Shown: positions 36,967 through 46,276 of the stretch, in pieces
Layout: each line of letters begins with the position of its first letter
Position numbering within the stretch: the stretch's first letter is position 1
The notes under the pieces: generated by a model
The model's database searches: none
Told to the model about the DNA's origin: nothing
What the model saw: the letters and a program-made list of their open reading frames with translations, nothing else
Program-made: the position numbers and the translations under genes
From: Sipunculus nudus
Lineage: Eukaryota; Annelida; Sipuncula; Golfingiida; Sipunculidae
Direction: 5' to 3'
DNA: 64,000 bases
NCBI GenBank assembly: GCA_026874595.1
Contig: JAPPUL010000073.1
Location: 765,973-829,972, forward strand

Positions 36967-37743
36967 CTATATTACAACTCCCTCAACAGGACTACTTGCA
37001 CTTGCGTAGAGCTTCTTTGGTATCCTGCCTGCCAAATACGATAACCGCCCCGCTTCTACCGCCCTCCTCATCGACAACGCCATCATACTAGGATCTTCTG
37101 CGCACGCTATTGCCGTATTCATTAATACCCCATCACATCCCAATTCCATCGCTATCGCTGCATCAGATGCCGTGCCTACTCCTGCATCCACTATAACAGG
37201 TACTTTTACCTGTTCTAGGATTATCTGTATATTATAAGGATTCCTTATCCCAAGTCCTGACCCTATCGGTGCCGCCAACGGCATCACGCATGCACACCCT
37301 ACGTCTTCAAGCTTAAGCGCCATTATAGGATCATCTGTTACATACGGAAATACCACAAATCCCTCTTTTACCAGTATTCTTGCCGCTTCAAGCGTTGCCT
37401 CGTTATCCGGATACAAGGTCCGCTCATCGCCTATTACCTCAAGCTTTATATAATTATTCATTCCCGCCTCCCGTCCAAGACGGGCAAAGCGAAGTGCTTC
37501 CTCTTTTGTATAACAGCCTGCTGTGTTTGGGAGTAGTGTATATTTCTTTAAATCTATATAACGTAACAACGACTTCGTACTGCTTTCAAGATCTACTCGC
37601 CTTACCGCTACCGTCACTATCTCTGTTCCAGACTCCATAAGCGCCTTCTCCATTACCTCAAATGTCTCATACTTTCCCGTTCCTACTAATAATCGTGATT
37701 TATATTCTTTTCCTGCTATTTCAAATTTAGCCTCTCTTTTCAT
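36967..37743 (-). CDS. thiG: Thiazole synthase
   Basis: Forms the thiazole ring from deoxyxylulose phosphate, ThiS-thiocarboxylate and dehydroglycine. The 258-residue TIM barrel has [10 protein letters not shown], the Schiff-base lysine in [45 protein letters not shown] and GVLMNTAIA. It is 84 bp downstream of thiS. Neither ThiH nor ThiO, the usual sources of dehydroglycine, is encoded in this cluster. Confidence 0.95.
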   Translation of the reverse strand: MKREAKFEIAGKEYKSRLLVGTGKYETFEVMEKALMESGTEIVTVAVRRVDLESSTKSLLRYIDLKKYTLLPNTAGCYTKEEALRFARLGREAGMNNYIKLEVIGDERTLYPDNEATLEAARILVKEGFVVFPYVTDDPIMALKLEDVGCACVMPLAAPIGSGLGIRNPYNIQIILEQVKVPVIVDAGVGTASDAAIAMELGCDGVLMNTAIACAEDPSMMALSMRRAVEAGRLSYLAGRIPKKLYASASSPVEGVVI

Positions 37744-37827
37744 TTTCTATTTAACCCCATTTTTATCTAATTAACTCGCCTCCTCCCCTTAACCACTCTC
37801 CTTAACCCATACCTCTAACTTGCCTCC

Positions 37828-38031
37828 TCAACCTCCCCCCACAAATTGTACTATCTCAAGATTATCTCCTTCTTTTAAACTATGTCCCCCAAAACTATCC
37901 TTCGACACTATCTCAAGATTATGTTCCACCGCTATGTTCTTCACTTCTATATTCAGCTCCTTTAAAATGTCCGCTATCGTAAGCCCTTCTCCCTTAAATT
38001 CCTTCTTCGCTCCATTTACTTTTATATGCAT
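37828..38031 (-). CDS. thiS: Sulfur carrier protein ThiS
   Basis: A 67-residue ubiquitin-like protein whose C-terminus is activated and thiolated by ThiF and then feeds sulfur to ThiG. The family pattern is clear: N-terminal strand, KELNIEVKNIAVEHN, LKEGDNLEIVQFVGGG. The end is GGG rather than the usual GG, so either one glycine is trimmed or the extra one is tolerated. It lies between thiF and thiG. Confidence 0.9.
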   Translation of the reverse strand: MHIKVNGAKKEFKGEGLTIADILKELNIEVKNIAVEHNLEIVSKDSFGGHSLKEGDNLEIVQFVGGG

Positions 38032-38075
38032 TCTCTTTCCTCCTTAATCATTTTTGCAATCCTTTTTGCCCATTC

Positions 38076-38885
38076 TTAACTTTTATCACTCTCAAGTATT
38101 AGCTCAACCACCTTATCCGCTTGATGATGAGCTGCAACCCCTACCCTCGGCGACATAAGTCCCATCCCAGGCCGCGCCCCCGACTGCCCATCCCCCACTA
38201 TATAAAGCCCTCTGCCAAGACGACGCGATAATATCTTATTCGCATTGCCATACCCCCCAAGCCCTGATGCCATCACTATCTTTGCTTCCTTATCCTTTGC
38301 ATAAACCGCGTTCACAAGCATAGACTTCAAATCTGCCCTGTCAAAACCCTCAACCAGTACACTAACTCCTTTAAATATATCATATATATTTTCTTCTGTC
38401 AGCACTATCTTGTGTCTTGATACTTCTACATAAGGATTTATACGCTTTAAATTTGCATACAAAGCATCAACCTTAGCCTCCCCAAGCTGATCTACAAAGT
38501 ATTGTTGTCTATTTAAATTACTTGGCTCAACTACATCATAATCCGCTATCACCAACTTCCCAACACCTACCCGAGCAAGAGCAACAGCTACAGAAGACCC
38601 AAGCCCACCAACACCTGCTATCCCTACTATTGCACCCTTTAGCTTCTTATGCACTCCCGGTGTATGGCGTGATACCATAAGCCCTTCAAGTTCTTCTTTA
38701 GATGGCATCTCCCCTCGCTTTATTAATACTACCTCATCTCCATCTGCTATCTCTATCTCAGCAAGCTCCACAGTCGCAAAACCATTGTAGATTACTATAT
38801 CGGCATCCGCTTTATACTTTCTACGTAGCGATTCTAATGTCTGACCTCTCTCATACTCATATGATGTCTCATTTACTTTTATCAT
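38076..38885 (-). CDS. thiF: ThiS adenylyltransferase ThiF with an N-terminal ThiS-like domain
   Basis: E1-like enzyme that adenylates ThiS. It has 269 residues. Residues 1-60 form a beta-grasp, ThiS-like domain (ending with a strand, no Gly-Gly tail). The E1 core follows with GIAGVGGLGS at 88-97, the DYDVVEPSNLNRQQYF motif and an EGFDRADLK segment. No CxxC zinc pairs are seen. This layout is that of clostridial-type ThiF, which differs from E. coli ThiF. It heads the thiFSGE operon; the ~195 bp upstream show no TPP riboswitch. Confidence 0.9.
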   Translation of the reverse strand: MIKVNETSYEYERGQTLESLRRKYKADADIVIYNGFATVELAEIEIADGDEVVLIKRGEMPSKEELEGLMVSRHTPGVHKKLKGAIVGIAGVGGLGSSVAVALARVGVGKLVIADYDVVEPSNLNRQQYFVDQLGEAKVDALYANLKRINPYVEVSRHKIVLTEENIYDIFKGVSVLVEGFDRADLKSMLVNAVYAKDKEAKIVMASGLGGYGNANKILSRRLGRGLYIVGDGQSGARPGMGLMSPRVGVAAHHQADKVVELILESDKS

Positions 38886-39082
38886 TCGTTTACTTTCTAA
38901 TTCGTCTTCTTTGTCTTTACGTCATAAGCTTTAGTATAAGCTAAGAAAATAATAAGACTTCAAAAAGTAAAGTACTTTGTTTTGTTTTATAAACTTATAA
39001 AACATAAAAGCATAAAAGTTATATAATAACTGATATTGTCTAATTAGTCTTTTTTTCTTTTTTTCTTTCTAGTTAGTCTTTT

Positions 39083-40327
39083 TTACTTTCTTTCTAGAAA
39101 TCTCTCAACATCCGATCCTGATACATTTTGGAATATTTTAAGTCCAAATACCGGAACCATTGCCATTACATGATCAAATATATTTGCCTGTATCTCTTCA
39201 TAGTTCCCCCAATCAGTGTCATTGGCAAATACATATATCTCTATTGGAAGCCCATGTTCACCAGGGGAAAGCTGTCTTACTAACAGTGTCTTACTTGTAT
39301 CTATATTTGGATTTTGACGGAGATATATTTTAAGATACTCTCTAAATATCCCTATATTAGACATGCGACGGGAACCAAGTTCTGTAGGGCTTACGTCATG
39401 CTCTTTATTATAAGCATTTATTTCCTCAGACTTAGATGAAATATAGTCCTTAATTAAACGTACCTTAGAAATCTCTTCAATATCAGACGCATCACAAAAA
39501 CGTATTGTTCTTAAATCTATGTATATTGAACGTTTTATACGTCGCACCTTAGACTCTTGCATGCCTCGCCAGTTCTTAAATGCATCAGAGGCAAGCTTAT
39601 ATGGTGGTATGCTCGTTATGGTATTATCAAAGTTTTTAACCCTTACCGTGTGCAGACTAATATCCATAACCTCACCATCAGCAGCAAACTGGGGTGCCTC
39701 AAGCCAATCACCTATATGTATTATATCCCCGGATACTATCTGAAAACTTGCAACAAGTCCAAGAATTGTATCTCTAAATACAAATACTAAAACGGCTGTA
39801 ATCGCACCAAGAGCTGTCACTATAGCTACAGGCGATATGCTTAGAAGTATCGCAATTATTAAAACTATTGCAATTGCATACATAACTAAAACAACAACCT
39901 GCACATAACTTTTAATTGGCCTCGTCCTAGCCACTTCAAGTTCGTTATATACTGCAAGTAACACCTTTAAAAAAGAATGCAAAGCCATAACAAATACAAG
40001 TGTTGCCGCCGAGGCTAATATCTTATAAGAGATCTCTTCTAAAAGAGGACTTGCCAAAGCTGGTACTACAAAAGCTAAAACCCCAATAGGTATTAATAAA
40101 AGCAACTTGTTTAAGGTTTTATACTCTATTAAAAGATCATCAAAGTTGCTTTTAGTCGATTTAAAAAACCTAGCTACAAGTTTTAAGATAATCTGTTTCA
40201 ACACAATATACAAAAGCCAACTTACAACTAGTCCTACTATCAGTATAATAAGTCTTGATAGTAAAGACATACTCGCAAAGTCCATAGCTAATGTTTGCTT
40301 GAAAGTGTCTGTAAACATTTGTAACAT
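39083..40327 (-). CDS. Mechanosensitive channel, MscS family (YbdG-type)
   Basis: A 414-residue inner-membrane protein with about five hydrophobic helices in the first 200 residues. The pore helix segment (VTALGAITAVLVFVFRDTILGLVASF) leads into the beta domain with IHIGDWLE and DISLHTVRVKNFDNTITSIPPYKL. The conserved GDWIE-like and TxxRxxD/N patterns identify MscS; the extra N-terminal helices and a long C-terminal domain fit the YbdG/MscM branch. It relieves osmotic pressure. It is divergent from polA with a 208-bp gap. Confidence 0.88.
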   Translation of the reverse strand: MLQMFTDTFKQTLAMDFASMSLLSRLIILIVGLVVSWLLYIVLKQIILKLVARFFKSTKSNFDDLLIEYKTLNKLLLLIPIGVLAFVVPALASPLLEEISYKILASAATLVFVMALHSFLKVLLAVYNELEVARTRPIKSYVQVVVLVMYAIAIVLIIAILLSISPVAIVTALGAITAVLVFVFRDTILGLVASFQIVSGDIIHIGDWLEAPQFAADGEVMDISLHTVRVKNFDNTITSIPPYKLASDAFKNWRGMQESKVRRIKRSIYIDLRTIRFCDASDIEEISKVRLIKDYISSKSEEINAYNKEHDVSPTELGSRRMSNIGIFREYLKIYLRQNPNIDTSKTLLVRQLSPGEHGLPIEIYVFANDTDWGNYEEIQANIFDHVMAMVPVFGLKIFQNVSGSDVERFLERK

Positions 40328-40535
40328 AATAGTCTATCCTCCTCCACACATAGTTATATTATGAATTAAGTTGCATACAAATTAACAATATGAGCTTTGC
40401 ATGTCAAATTATCTGTTAGAAAAGAACAATTAAACAGAATAAAAGCAGCCAAATAAACGTTAATATCTGTAAAGTTTAATATTCTTATATCAAGATTCTA
40501 AAAAAGAGCAACTATGACATATAAAGGCAATAAAA

Positions 40536-43436
40536 ATGACTACTAAAGAAGTTACAAATACTTTAAAAGATACCTTACTAATAGTAGATGGGTTTGGCCT
40601 AATATTCCGTGCTTTTTATGCGCTTGAAAAGCAAGGTTTAATGACTTCTAAAGGATTTCCAAGTTCTGCTATATATGGCTTTACTAGGATGCTTTTAAAG
40701 CTTATAAAAGTACATAAGCCAAAATATTTTATAATAGCGCTTGACAGCAAGGAAAAGACATTCAGATATGATATAGACCCCAATTATAAAGCAAATAGAC
40801 AAGAGCCCCCAGACAACCTCAAAAAGCAAATACCAATAATCCTATCGTTAATAAAGAAACTTGACATTTGCACGATAGAAATGGAAGGTTATGAGGCGGA
40901 TGATATAATTGGGACCTTATGTAGTAAGTTTGGGGAGCGTGCAGATATAAACATATACATCTGCACATCCGATAAAGACATGCTCCAACTTGTAAAGAAT
41001 AATGTATATGTTCTAAGTCCAAAACGAGGAACAAGCGAGTTTACTCATTACAATAAAGAAAAGGTCAAGTCAAAATGGGATGTTTATCCCGAACAGATAG
41101 TAGACCTCTTATCCTTAATGGGCGATAGCTCTGACAATATACCTGGAGTAAAAGGTATTGGTCCTAAAAACGCATCAAAACTATTAAATCGCTTTATCAC
41201 CTTAGATGCTATATACAATAACTTAGAAAGCCTTGAAGATAATATAAAGACTAAACTAAGTAAAGGTCAAAACCAAGCAAAAATAAGTAAAGAACTTTGT
41301 ACTATTAAAACAGATTTAGATATAGAAGGAGATATAAAGAAGTTTAAACGAGAAGAACTAAATATAGAGGCAGCCTTTTCGATATTAAATGAATATGAGC
41401 TTAATAGTCTACTCAAAGACAGTTTATTAAAAAAAGCTCCCCCAAAAAAAGATACCCAAAAAAAAGCTCCCCAAAAAGAGAACGTTTTTTACAAAAGTTT
41501 AGAAAGTGCCAAGGATATTAAAGCCCTAAAGGATGAACTTATAAAGTCTAAAAAACTTGTAATATTACTTGAAACAGATTCAGATTACGGGATGAACGCA
41601 AATATAACTAGAATATATTTGTGTCTTGAGCAGGCAAGATGTTACTATATAAACTTTTCCTATAAAGCTTCAATGGCGGGACAGGCGAAAGAAAAAGAAA
41701 ATGAAAGAAAAGAAGATAATGAAAGAAAAGAAGATAATGAAAGAAAAGAAGATAATGAGAAATATATCGCAATAAAAGAAATCCTTGAGGATAAAGATAT
41801 AAAGAAGATAGGACATAATTTAAAATATCAAAAGGTAGTGCTTAGCAGCTACGGAATAAGTCTTAATGGCATACATTTTGATACAATGCTTGCGTGGTAC
41901 ATGTTAAATCCTCAGGAGCAAGATCAAAGTTTATCAAAAGTCGGAGAGAGTCTTTTAGGGAATTATAAGCTTGAAGCCAAAAACATATCAGAAAAGAACA
42001 TATCGGAAGGTGATAAAGGTTCGAATGTATCAAAAGTAGGCTTAGAACAAGGTTTCTTTAATTTTGCTAATGCTTCTAAAGAAGTTAATAACGAAGTTAA
42101 TAACGAAGTTAATAATATTGAAATAAGTTCTAGAATAGAAAGTTCAGTTGAGCGAGCATATATAAATTTACTAGCTTATAAAGAATTAAAGTTACAAATA
42201 GACGAAAGTCTGATGAGAGAGCTTTACTACAGTGTAGAATTAGGTTTAATAGATGTGCTTGGGGATATGGAGCTTGCGGGAGTATTAATAGACACTAAAC
42301 AATTTACAAAGCTATCAAATATTTATGGAGAGCGCCTTGAGGAGCTAAAAGAAGCCATTTACAAGGAAGCAGGAGAAGTATTTAATATAAACTCCCCTAA
42401 AAAGCTAAGTGCAATACTTTTTGAAAAGCTAAAGATAAAGCCCTTAAAGAAAACAAAAAGCTCATACTCAACAAACACAAGCGTACTTGAGAAATTAGAA
42501 AGTAAACATATAATCGCCAAATACCTTCTAGAATACAGAAAGCTAACAAAAGTAATACAAAATTATCTTGACCCCCTGCCAAAAGCAGTAAATGCAAAGA
42601 CCGGCAGAATACACACAACCTTTAACCAAATGGTAACTCAAACAGGCCGGCTGTCCTCAAGCAATCCAAACATACAAAACATACCAACAAAAGGGAAAAT
42701 AGGAGATAATGTAAAACAAGGTTTCATAGCCAAAGAGAATCACATATTACTAAGCGCGGACTACTCTCAAATAGAACTTAGAATACTCGCACACTACTCA
42801 GAAGATGAAAAGCTAATAGATGCCTATAAAAAGGATAAAGACATCCACATCCAAACAGCAAAAGTAATATTCAAGAAGAAAGAAGGTGAAATTAGTAAAG
42901 AAGAACGCCAAATAGCCAAAACAATAAACTTCTCAATAATCTACGGAATGGGAGCAAGACGACTTGCTGAGGACTTAAAGATAGACTTTAAGAAGGCAAA
43001 AGAGTTTATAGAAGAGTATTTCAAGGAGTACAAAGGTATAAAGCGTTTTATGGAAGAGCAAATAGAGCGTGCATATAAGGAAGGGTATGTAAAGAGTTTA
43101 TTTAATCGCGTAAGAAAGCTGCCTTCATTAAGGTCGGGAAATGGAGTAGATAAGAGTTTTGGGGAGCGAGTTGCCATAAACACTCCGATTCAAGCAACGA
43201 GTGCGGATATAATAAAGATAGCGATGCTAAGGATATGGGAAGAGATGGGCAAGAAGGGTTTAAGGAGCAAGATGCTAATCCAGGTACACGATGAGCTTGT
43301 ATTTGAGGTATTGGAAGGTGAGGTTTTGGAAATGGAGGAGCTTGTAAGGCGTTGTATGGAAGGAGTTTGCAAACTTAAGGTCCCACTTACGGTACGGATA
43401 GGGAAGGGAAGGAATTGGTATGAGGCAAACAGTTAG
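40536..43436 (+). CDS. polA: DNA polymerase I with a degenerate proofreading domain
   Basis: 966 residues. The N-terminal 5'-3' nuclease (1-~300) is intact (LIVDGFGLIFRAFYAL, EGYEADDIIGTL, MGDSSDNIPGVKGIGPKNA). The middle 3'-5' exonuclease domain is degraded: motif I reads LLETDSD (the first Asp lost), motif II NLKYQ instead of NLKYD, and motif III is not recognisable. The polymerase (from ~560) is intact: TGRLSSSNPNIQNIP, SADYSQIELRILAHYSED, RQIAKTINFSIIYGMG and QVHDELVFEV. Two in-frame repeats lie in the middle, NERKED x3 (~389-407) and NEVN x3 (~516-527). It is followed at 22 bp by coaE. Confidence 0.96.
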   Translation: MTTKEVTNTLKDTLLIVDGFGLIFRAFYALEKQGLMTSKGFPSSAIYGFTRMLLKLIKVHKPKYFIIALDSKEKTFRYDIDPNYKANRQEPPDNLKKQIPIILSLIKKLDICTIEMEGYEADDIIGTLCSKFGERADINIYICTSDKDMLQLVKNNVYVLSPKRGTSEFTHYNKEKVKSKWDVYPEQIVDLLSLMGDSSDNIPGVKGIGPKNASKLLNRFITLDAIYNNLESLEDNIKTKLSKGQNQAKISKELCTIKTDLDIEGDIKKFKREELNIEAAFSILNEYELNSLLKDSLLKKAPPKKDTQKKAPQKENVFYKSLESAKDIKALKDELIKSKKLVILLETDSDYGMNANITRIYLCLEQARCYYINFSYKASMAGQAKEKENERKEDNERKEDNERKEDNEKYIAIKEILEDKDIKKIGHNLKYQKVVLSSYGISLNGIHFDTMLAWYMLNPQEQDQSLSKVGESLLGNYKLEAKNISEKNISEGDKGSNVSKVGLEQGFFNFANASKEVNNEVNNEVNNIEISSRIESSVERAYINLLAYKELKLQIDESLMRELYYSVELGLIDVLGDMELAGVLIDTKQFTKLSNIYGERLEELKEAIYKEAGEVFNINSPKKLSAILFEKLKIKPLKKTKSSYSTNTSVLEKLESKHIIAKYLLEYRKLTKVIQNYLDPLPKAVNAKTGRIHTTFNQMVTQTGRLSSSNPNIQNIPTKGKIGDNVKQGFIAKENHILLSADYSQIELRILAHYSEDEKLIDAYKKDKDIHIQTAKVIFKKKEGEISKEERQIAKTINFSIIYGMGARRLAEDLKIDFKKAKEFIEEYFKEYKGIKRFMEEQIERAYKEGYVKSLFNRVRKLPSLRSGNGVDKSFGERVAINTPIQATSADIIKIAMLRIWEEMGKKGLRSKMLIQVHDELVFEVLEGEVLEMEELVRRCMEGVCKLKVPLTVRIGKGRNWYEANS
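41695..41758 (+). repeat. 18-bp in-frame repeat in polA (NERKED x3)
   Basis: The unit GAAAGAAAAGAAGATAAT is repeated three times and encodes NERKED copies inside the inactive exonuclease domain. A second, 12-bp repeat (GAAGTTAATAAC) lies near 42083-42115. Confidence 0.85.
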
Positions 43437-43458
43437 TTAAAACGGTTAAAAAGGGAAG

Positions 43459-44052
43459 ATGAGAAAAGTTATAGGACTTACGGGAAGTTATTGCAGTGGG
43501 AAAACGACAGTGAGTGATATATTCAAGGAGAGTGGATATTATGTAATAGAGGTAGATAAGCTTGGGCATAAGGCATTGGAGGCGCAACAAGCTAGAGTAG
43601 TAAAGCATTTTGGAGCTAAGATACTAAATAATGGAGTTATAGATAGAAAGGCATTAGGAGAAATAGTCTTTGCAGACAAGAAAGAGCTTATAAAGTTAGA
43701 AAGCATAGTGCACCCTTTAATGCGAGAGCATGTTTATGAGAGTATTAAAAAGAGCAAGTCAAAGAAGATATTACTAAGCGCGGCGATACTAATAGAAATG
43801 GATTTACATAAAATCTGTAATTACAAAATACTTATATGGTCCCCAAAAGAGGCTATAATAGAACGTGGGAGAAAAAGAGATAATATTAACGATGCTAAGA
43901 TAAAAAGAATACTAAAAAGTCAGTTGTCATTGAAGAAGCGCCTTAGGTTTGTCGACTTTACAATAAAGAATAATAGCAATCATGCAGGACTTTATAATAT
44001 CACAAAAAGGCTTATTTTACATTTGAATGAATTAAAATACAATATAAAGTAA
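43459..44052 (+). CDS. coaE: Dephospho-CoA kinase
   Basis: Catalyses the last step of coenzyme A synthesis. The 197-residue P-loop kinase has GLTGSYCSGKTTVS at 6-19, YVIEVDKLGH, IVHPLMREHV and a lid region ending in RGRKRDN. AAGGGAAG lies just before the ATG. It is placed 22 bp after polA and just before the SPOR-protein gene; the polA-coaE pairing is common in bacteria. Confidence 0.93.
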   Translation: MRKVIGLTGSYCSGKTTVSDIFKESGYYVIEVDKLGHKALEAQQARVVKHFGAKILNNGVIDRKALGEIVFADKKELIKLESIVHPLMREHVYESIKKSKSKKILLSAAILIEMDLHKICNYKILIWSPKEAIIERGRKRDNINDAKIKRILKSQLSLKKRLRFVDFTIKNNSNHAGLYNITKRLILHLNELKYNIK

Positions 44053-44072
44053 TATCTAAACCATATGGAGAT

Positions 44073-44807
44073 ATGTTTATGAGGGAAGATAGGCAAAATA
44101 GTATGAATATATCTGGGAAGACGCAGTCGGATTCTAATATGTATGTATTATATCTGGATACAGCACGGGTTTTATGGCTAATTACAAGTGGATTATTTGT
44201 TATAGGAATATCTTTTCTTGTTGGCTATTACTTAGGAAACAATATAGCAAGCAGTTATACAGGGCTTAAAGAAAGGGTTTTATCAGAAGAGAGTTTTTCA
44301 AAAGAAAAGGTTTTAGCAGAAGAAGCAGGTATGAGTAACGATGTAGGCATGAGTAAAAAAGAGATTGAAGCATTTTCTAATATCAATGAGGTCAAAGCAG
44401 TTACTAAAGCGTTCTTTGAAAACAAAAAAGATACTACTACTGCTAAGAATAGCAAAAACCACAAAAGCAGTTTGTCTTCAAAAAAAATAAGAGCGGGAGC
44501 AAAGTCTAAAAAAGTATCTAGTAAAAGCACAAGAAATACTAAGAAACAACTTCTTAGAAAAGCTAACAAATACTCTATACAACTTGCAGCGTATAGAAGC
44601 AAAAAGAATGCTCTTTTCTATAAAAATAAATTATACGCTAAATGGAAGAGTAAAGCTCATGTTGTGGTTAAAAAGGATAAAGCCGGCAAATACATGTATG
44701 TACTGCGTATAGGTAAGTTCGAATCATTGCAAGCTGCAAAAAAAGCCAAAGCTAAAGTATCAAAACAAGGGTTTTTCAAGAATGACAGTTTTATATTAAA
44801 AAGCTAA
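44073..44807 (+). CDS. SPOR-domain membrane protein
   Basis: A 244-residue protein. One membrane helix lies at ~31-53 (VLWLITSGLFVIGISFLVGYYLG), followed by a Lys/Ser-rich linker (~85-165) and a C-terminal SPOR domain (~168-244; YSIQLAAYRSKKNALFYKNKL and YVLRIGKFESLQAAKKAKAKV). SPOR domains bind denuded glycan strands at the division septum, so a role in cell division or wall maintenance is likely. GGAG precedes both ATG 44073 and ATG 44079; the second has the better spacing. It is 20 bp downstream of coaE and converges on hsdS. Confidence 0.82.
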   Translation: MFMREDRQNSMNISGKTQSDSNMYVLYLDTARVLWLITSGLFVIGISFLVGYYLGNNIASSYTGLKERVLSEESFSKEKVLAEEAGMSNDVGMSKKEIEAFSNINEVKAVTKAFFENKKDTTTAKNSKNHKSSLSSKKIRAGAKSKKVSSKSTRNTKKQLLRKANKYSIQLAAYRSKKNALFYKNKLYAKWKSKAHVVVKKDKAGKYMYVLRIGKFESLQAAKKAKAKVSKQGFFKNDSFILKS

Positions 44808-44869
44808 AATAGATATTTTATTTAACCTTTGCTTTTATACTATATTAAATAGTCAAAACCTTAATTAGC

Positions 44870-46276
44870 CTAAGGGAGTCCTAATTTTTTAACTTCTTTA
44901 TCCATCCAGCTTAAAGCCTTTTCTTCATCTTGTTCAATGGCTTTTTCAACACCTTTTTTAGCTATCTCTAAAAGCTTCTTTGACTGTTTTTGTAATTCAT
45001 ACATTTTAGTAATGTTGTCTTTAATCTTATTTTGTACTTTTTTATTTATTAGTGGTATTATAATCTTTTGTAACTCATCTTTACTAATAGCAGTTAAGAT
45101 TGTTCCACTACAGCCTTTTTTTAGTTGCATTTGACCTACAATAGATTTTAATAGTACTAACAAGGTTTCCGAATTGAAATGTTTAGAATGAATAATATAG
45201 AATCCAGTTGAACATAATCCATTATTCGAGTCTTCAGTAATTAATGCAATACTTTTAAGTGACCCTTCAATAGAAGATATAATAACATCATTATGTTTAA
45301 CTTGTCTTCTTCCTCTTGTTGGCAAATCTTTACCTAAGTTCTCTGTGCACCCTGTTATTTCTCCACTACTAGAAATATTAGATAATTCAATATACTTATA
45401 TTCTTTTTCACCTTTAGGTTTGTAATTCTTGTCTTTAATTTCAACAAGGTTTCCTAGTGTATCAAAGCCTCCATATATATAAGACTTAATCGTATTTATT
45501 ATCTCATCATATTTAGGTTGAAAATACTCAGCGTCAATACGACCAGCTTCTTTAGTATCAGAAAAGTTTTTAACAAAAGTAAGAGTATGTTTTGCTTTAT
45601 AGTCTAAAAGCCCTAACTCTTCTAAGAGGAGCTTCTCTGCTTCTTGATATAAAGCTTTTGAGAGTTTAAGAGTTATGGATGATTGTTTAAATAATTTCTC
45701 AACAATTAAATAAAAGCTTTGACTTAAACTAGGTATAGGAATTTTATAAAGATAAGGTAGGGCAAGTTCAGGTTGAGTAGTACCATACATACCCTTATTA
45801 AGCAATTTTCTACCATACTTTGTATTAAAAAAAACTGTTAAAAAATAAGACAATAGCTTCTTAGAGCGTATTATAAAAGTATGTGATGATGCTATAGCTT
45901 TTTCATCTTCAAGGTAAATTGCACATTGACCAAAATTGGCGCCTGTTCTAGTTAGTAATATATCATTATTATTTATTATATTTCTTTTTAACTTTTCTGT
46001 ATCTTCTTTACTGATGTAAACTCTGTTAGAATGTATATCAACCCTTAAAGGTCTTACATTTTGGGCTCGTAAAAACAAATTACCACCACTTTTAACATAA
46101 TCTCTTTTTACTTCTTTTGGATGATAGATAGTTACTAAATCTTGTACATAGTTAAACGACTTTGACCTTATTAACTTTTCAATTATTAAATATTCCCTTT
46201 TAAAGAATTCAGCGTCTATTCTAAAACTATCATTATCCTTTATAACCTCACTATAACTGACAATAGAAACCTGCAT
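44870..46276 (-). CDS. hsdS: Type I-like specificity (S) subunit
   Basis: A 468-residue DNA-recognition subunit with two target-recognition domains, each opening in similar fashion (RIDAEFFKREYLIIEKLI near 20 and RIDAEYFQPKYDEIINTI near 248) and separated by helical conserved regions. DNA-binding-type signatures such as NNDILLTRTGANFGQCAIY and KHNDVIISSIEGSLKSIALI occur in the two halves. The ATG immediately follows the TAG of the upstream RM gene, so the two are co-translated. Together they give the DNA specificity of the system. Confidence 0.88.
   Translation of the reverse strand: MQVSIVSYSEVIKDNDSFRIDAEFFKREYLIIEKLIRSKSFNYVQDLVTIYHPKEVKRDYVKSGGNLFLRAQNVRPLRVDIHSNRVYISKEDTEKLKRNIINNNDILLTRTGANFGQCAIYLEDEKAIASSHTFIIRSKKLLSYFLTVFFNTKYGRKLLNKGMYGTTQPELALPYLYKIPIPSLSQSFYLIVEKLFKQSSITLKLSKALYQEAEKLLLEELGLLDYKAKHTLTFVKNFSDTKEAGRIDAEYFQPKYDEIINTIKSYIYGGFDTLGNLVEIKDKNYKPKGEKEYKYIELSNISSSGEITGCTENLGKDLPTRGRRQVKHNDVIISSIEGSLKSIALITEDSNNGLCSTGFYIIHSKHFNSETLLVLLKSIVGQMQLKKGCSGTILTAISKDELQKIIIPLINKKVQNKIKDNITKMYELQKQSKKLLEIAKKGVEKAIEQDEEKALSWMDKEVKKLGLP

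Noticed and set aside
38886-39082. TPP riboswitch ahead of thiFSGE
   Set aside because: The conserved thi-box strings (CTGAGA and the ACCTGAT-type core) are not found on either strand of this gap.
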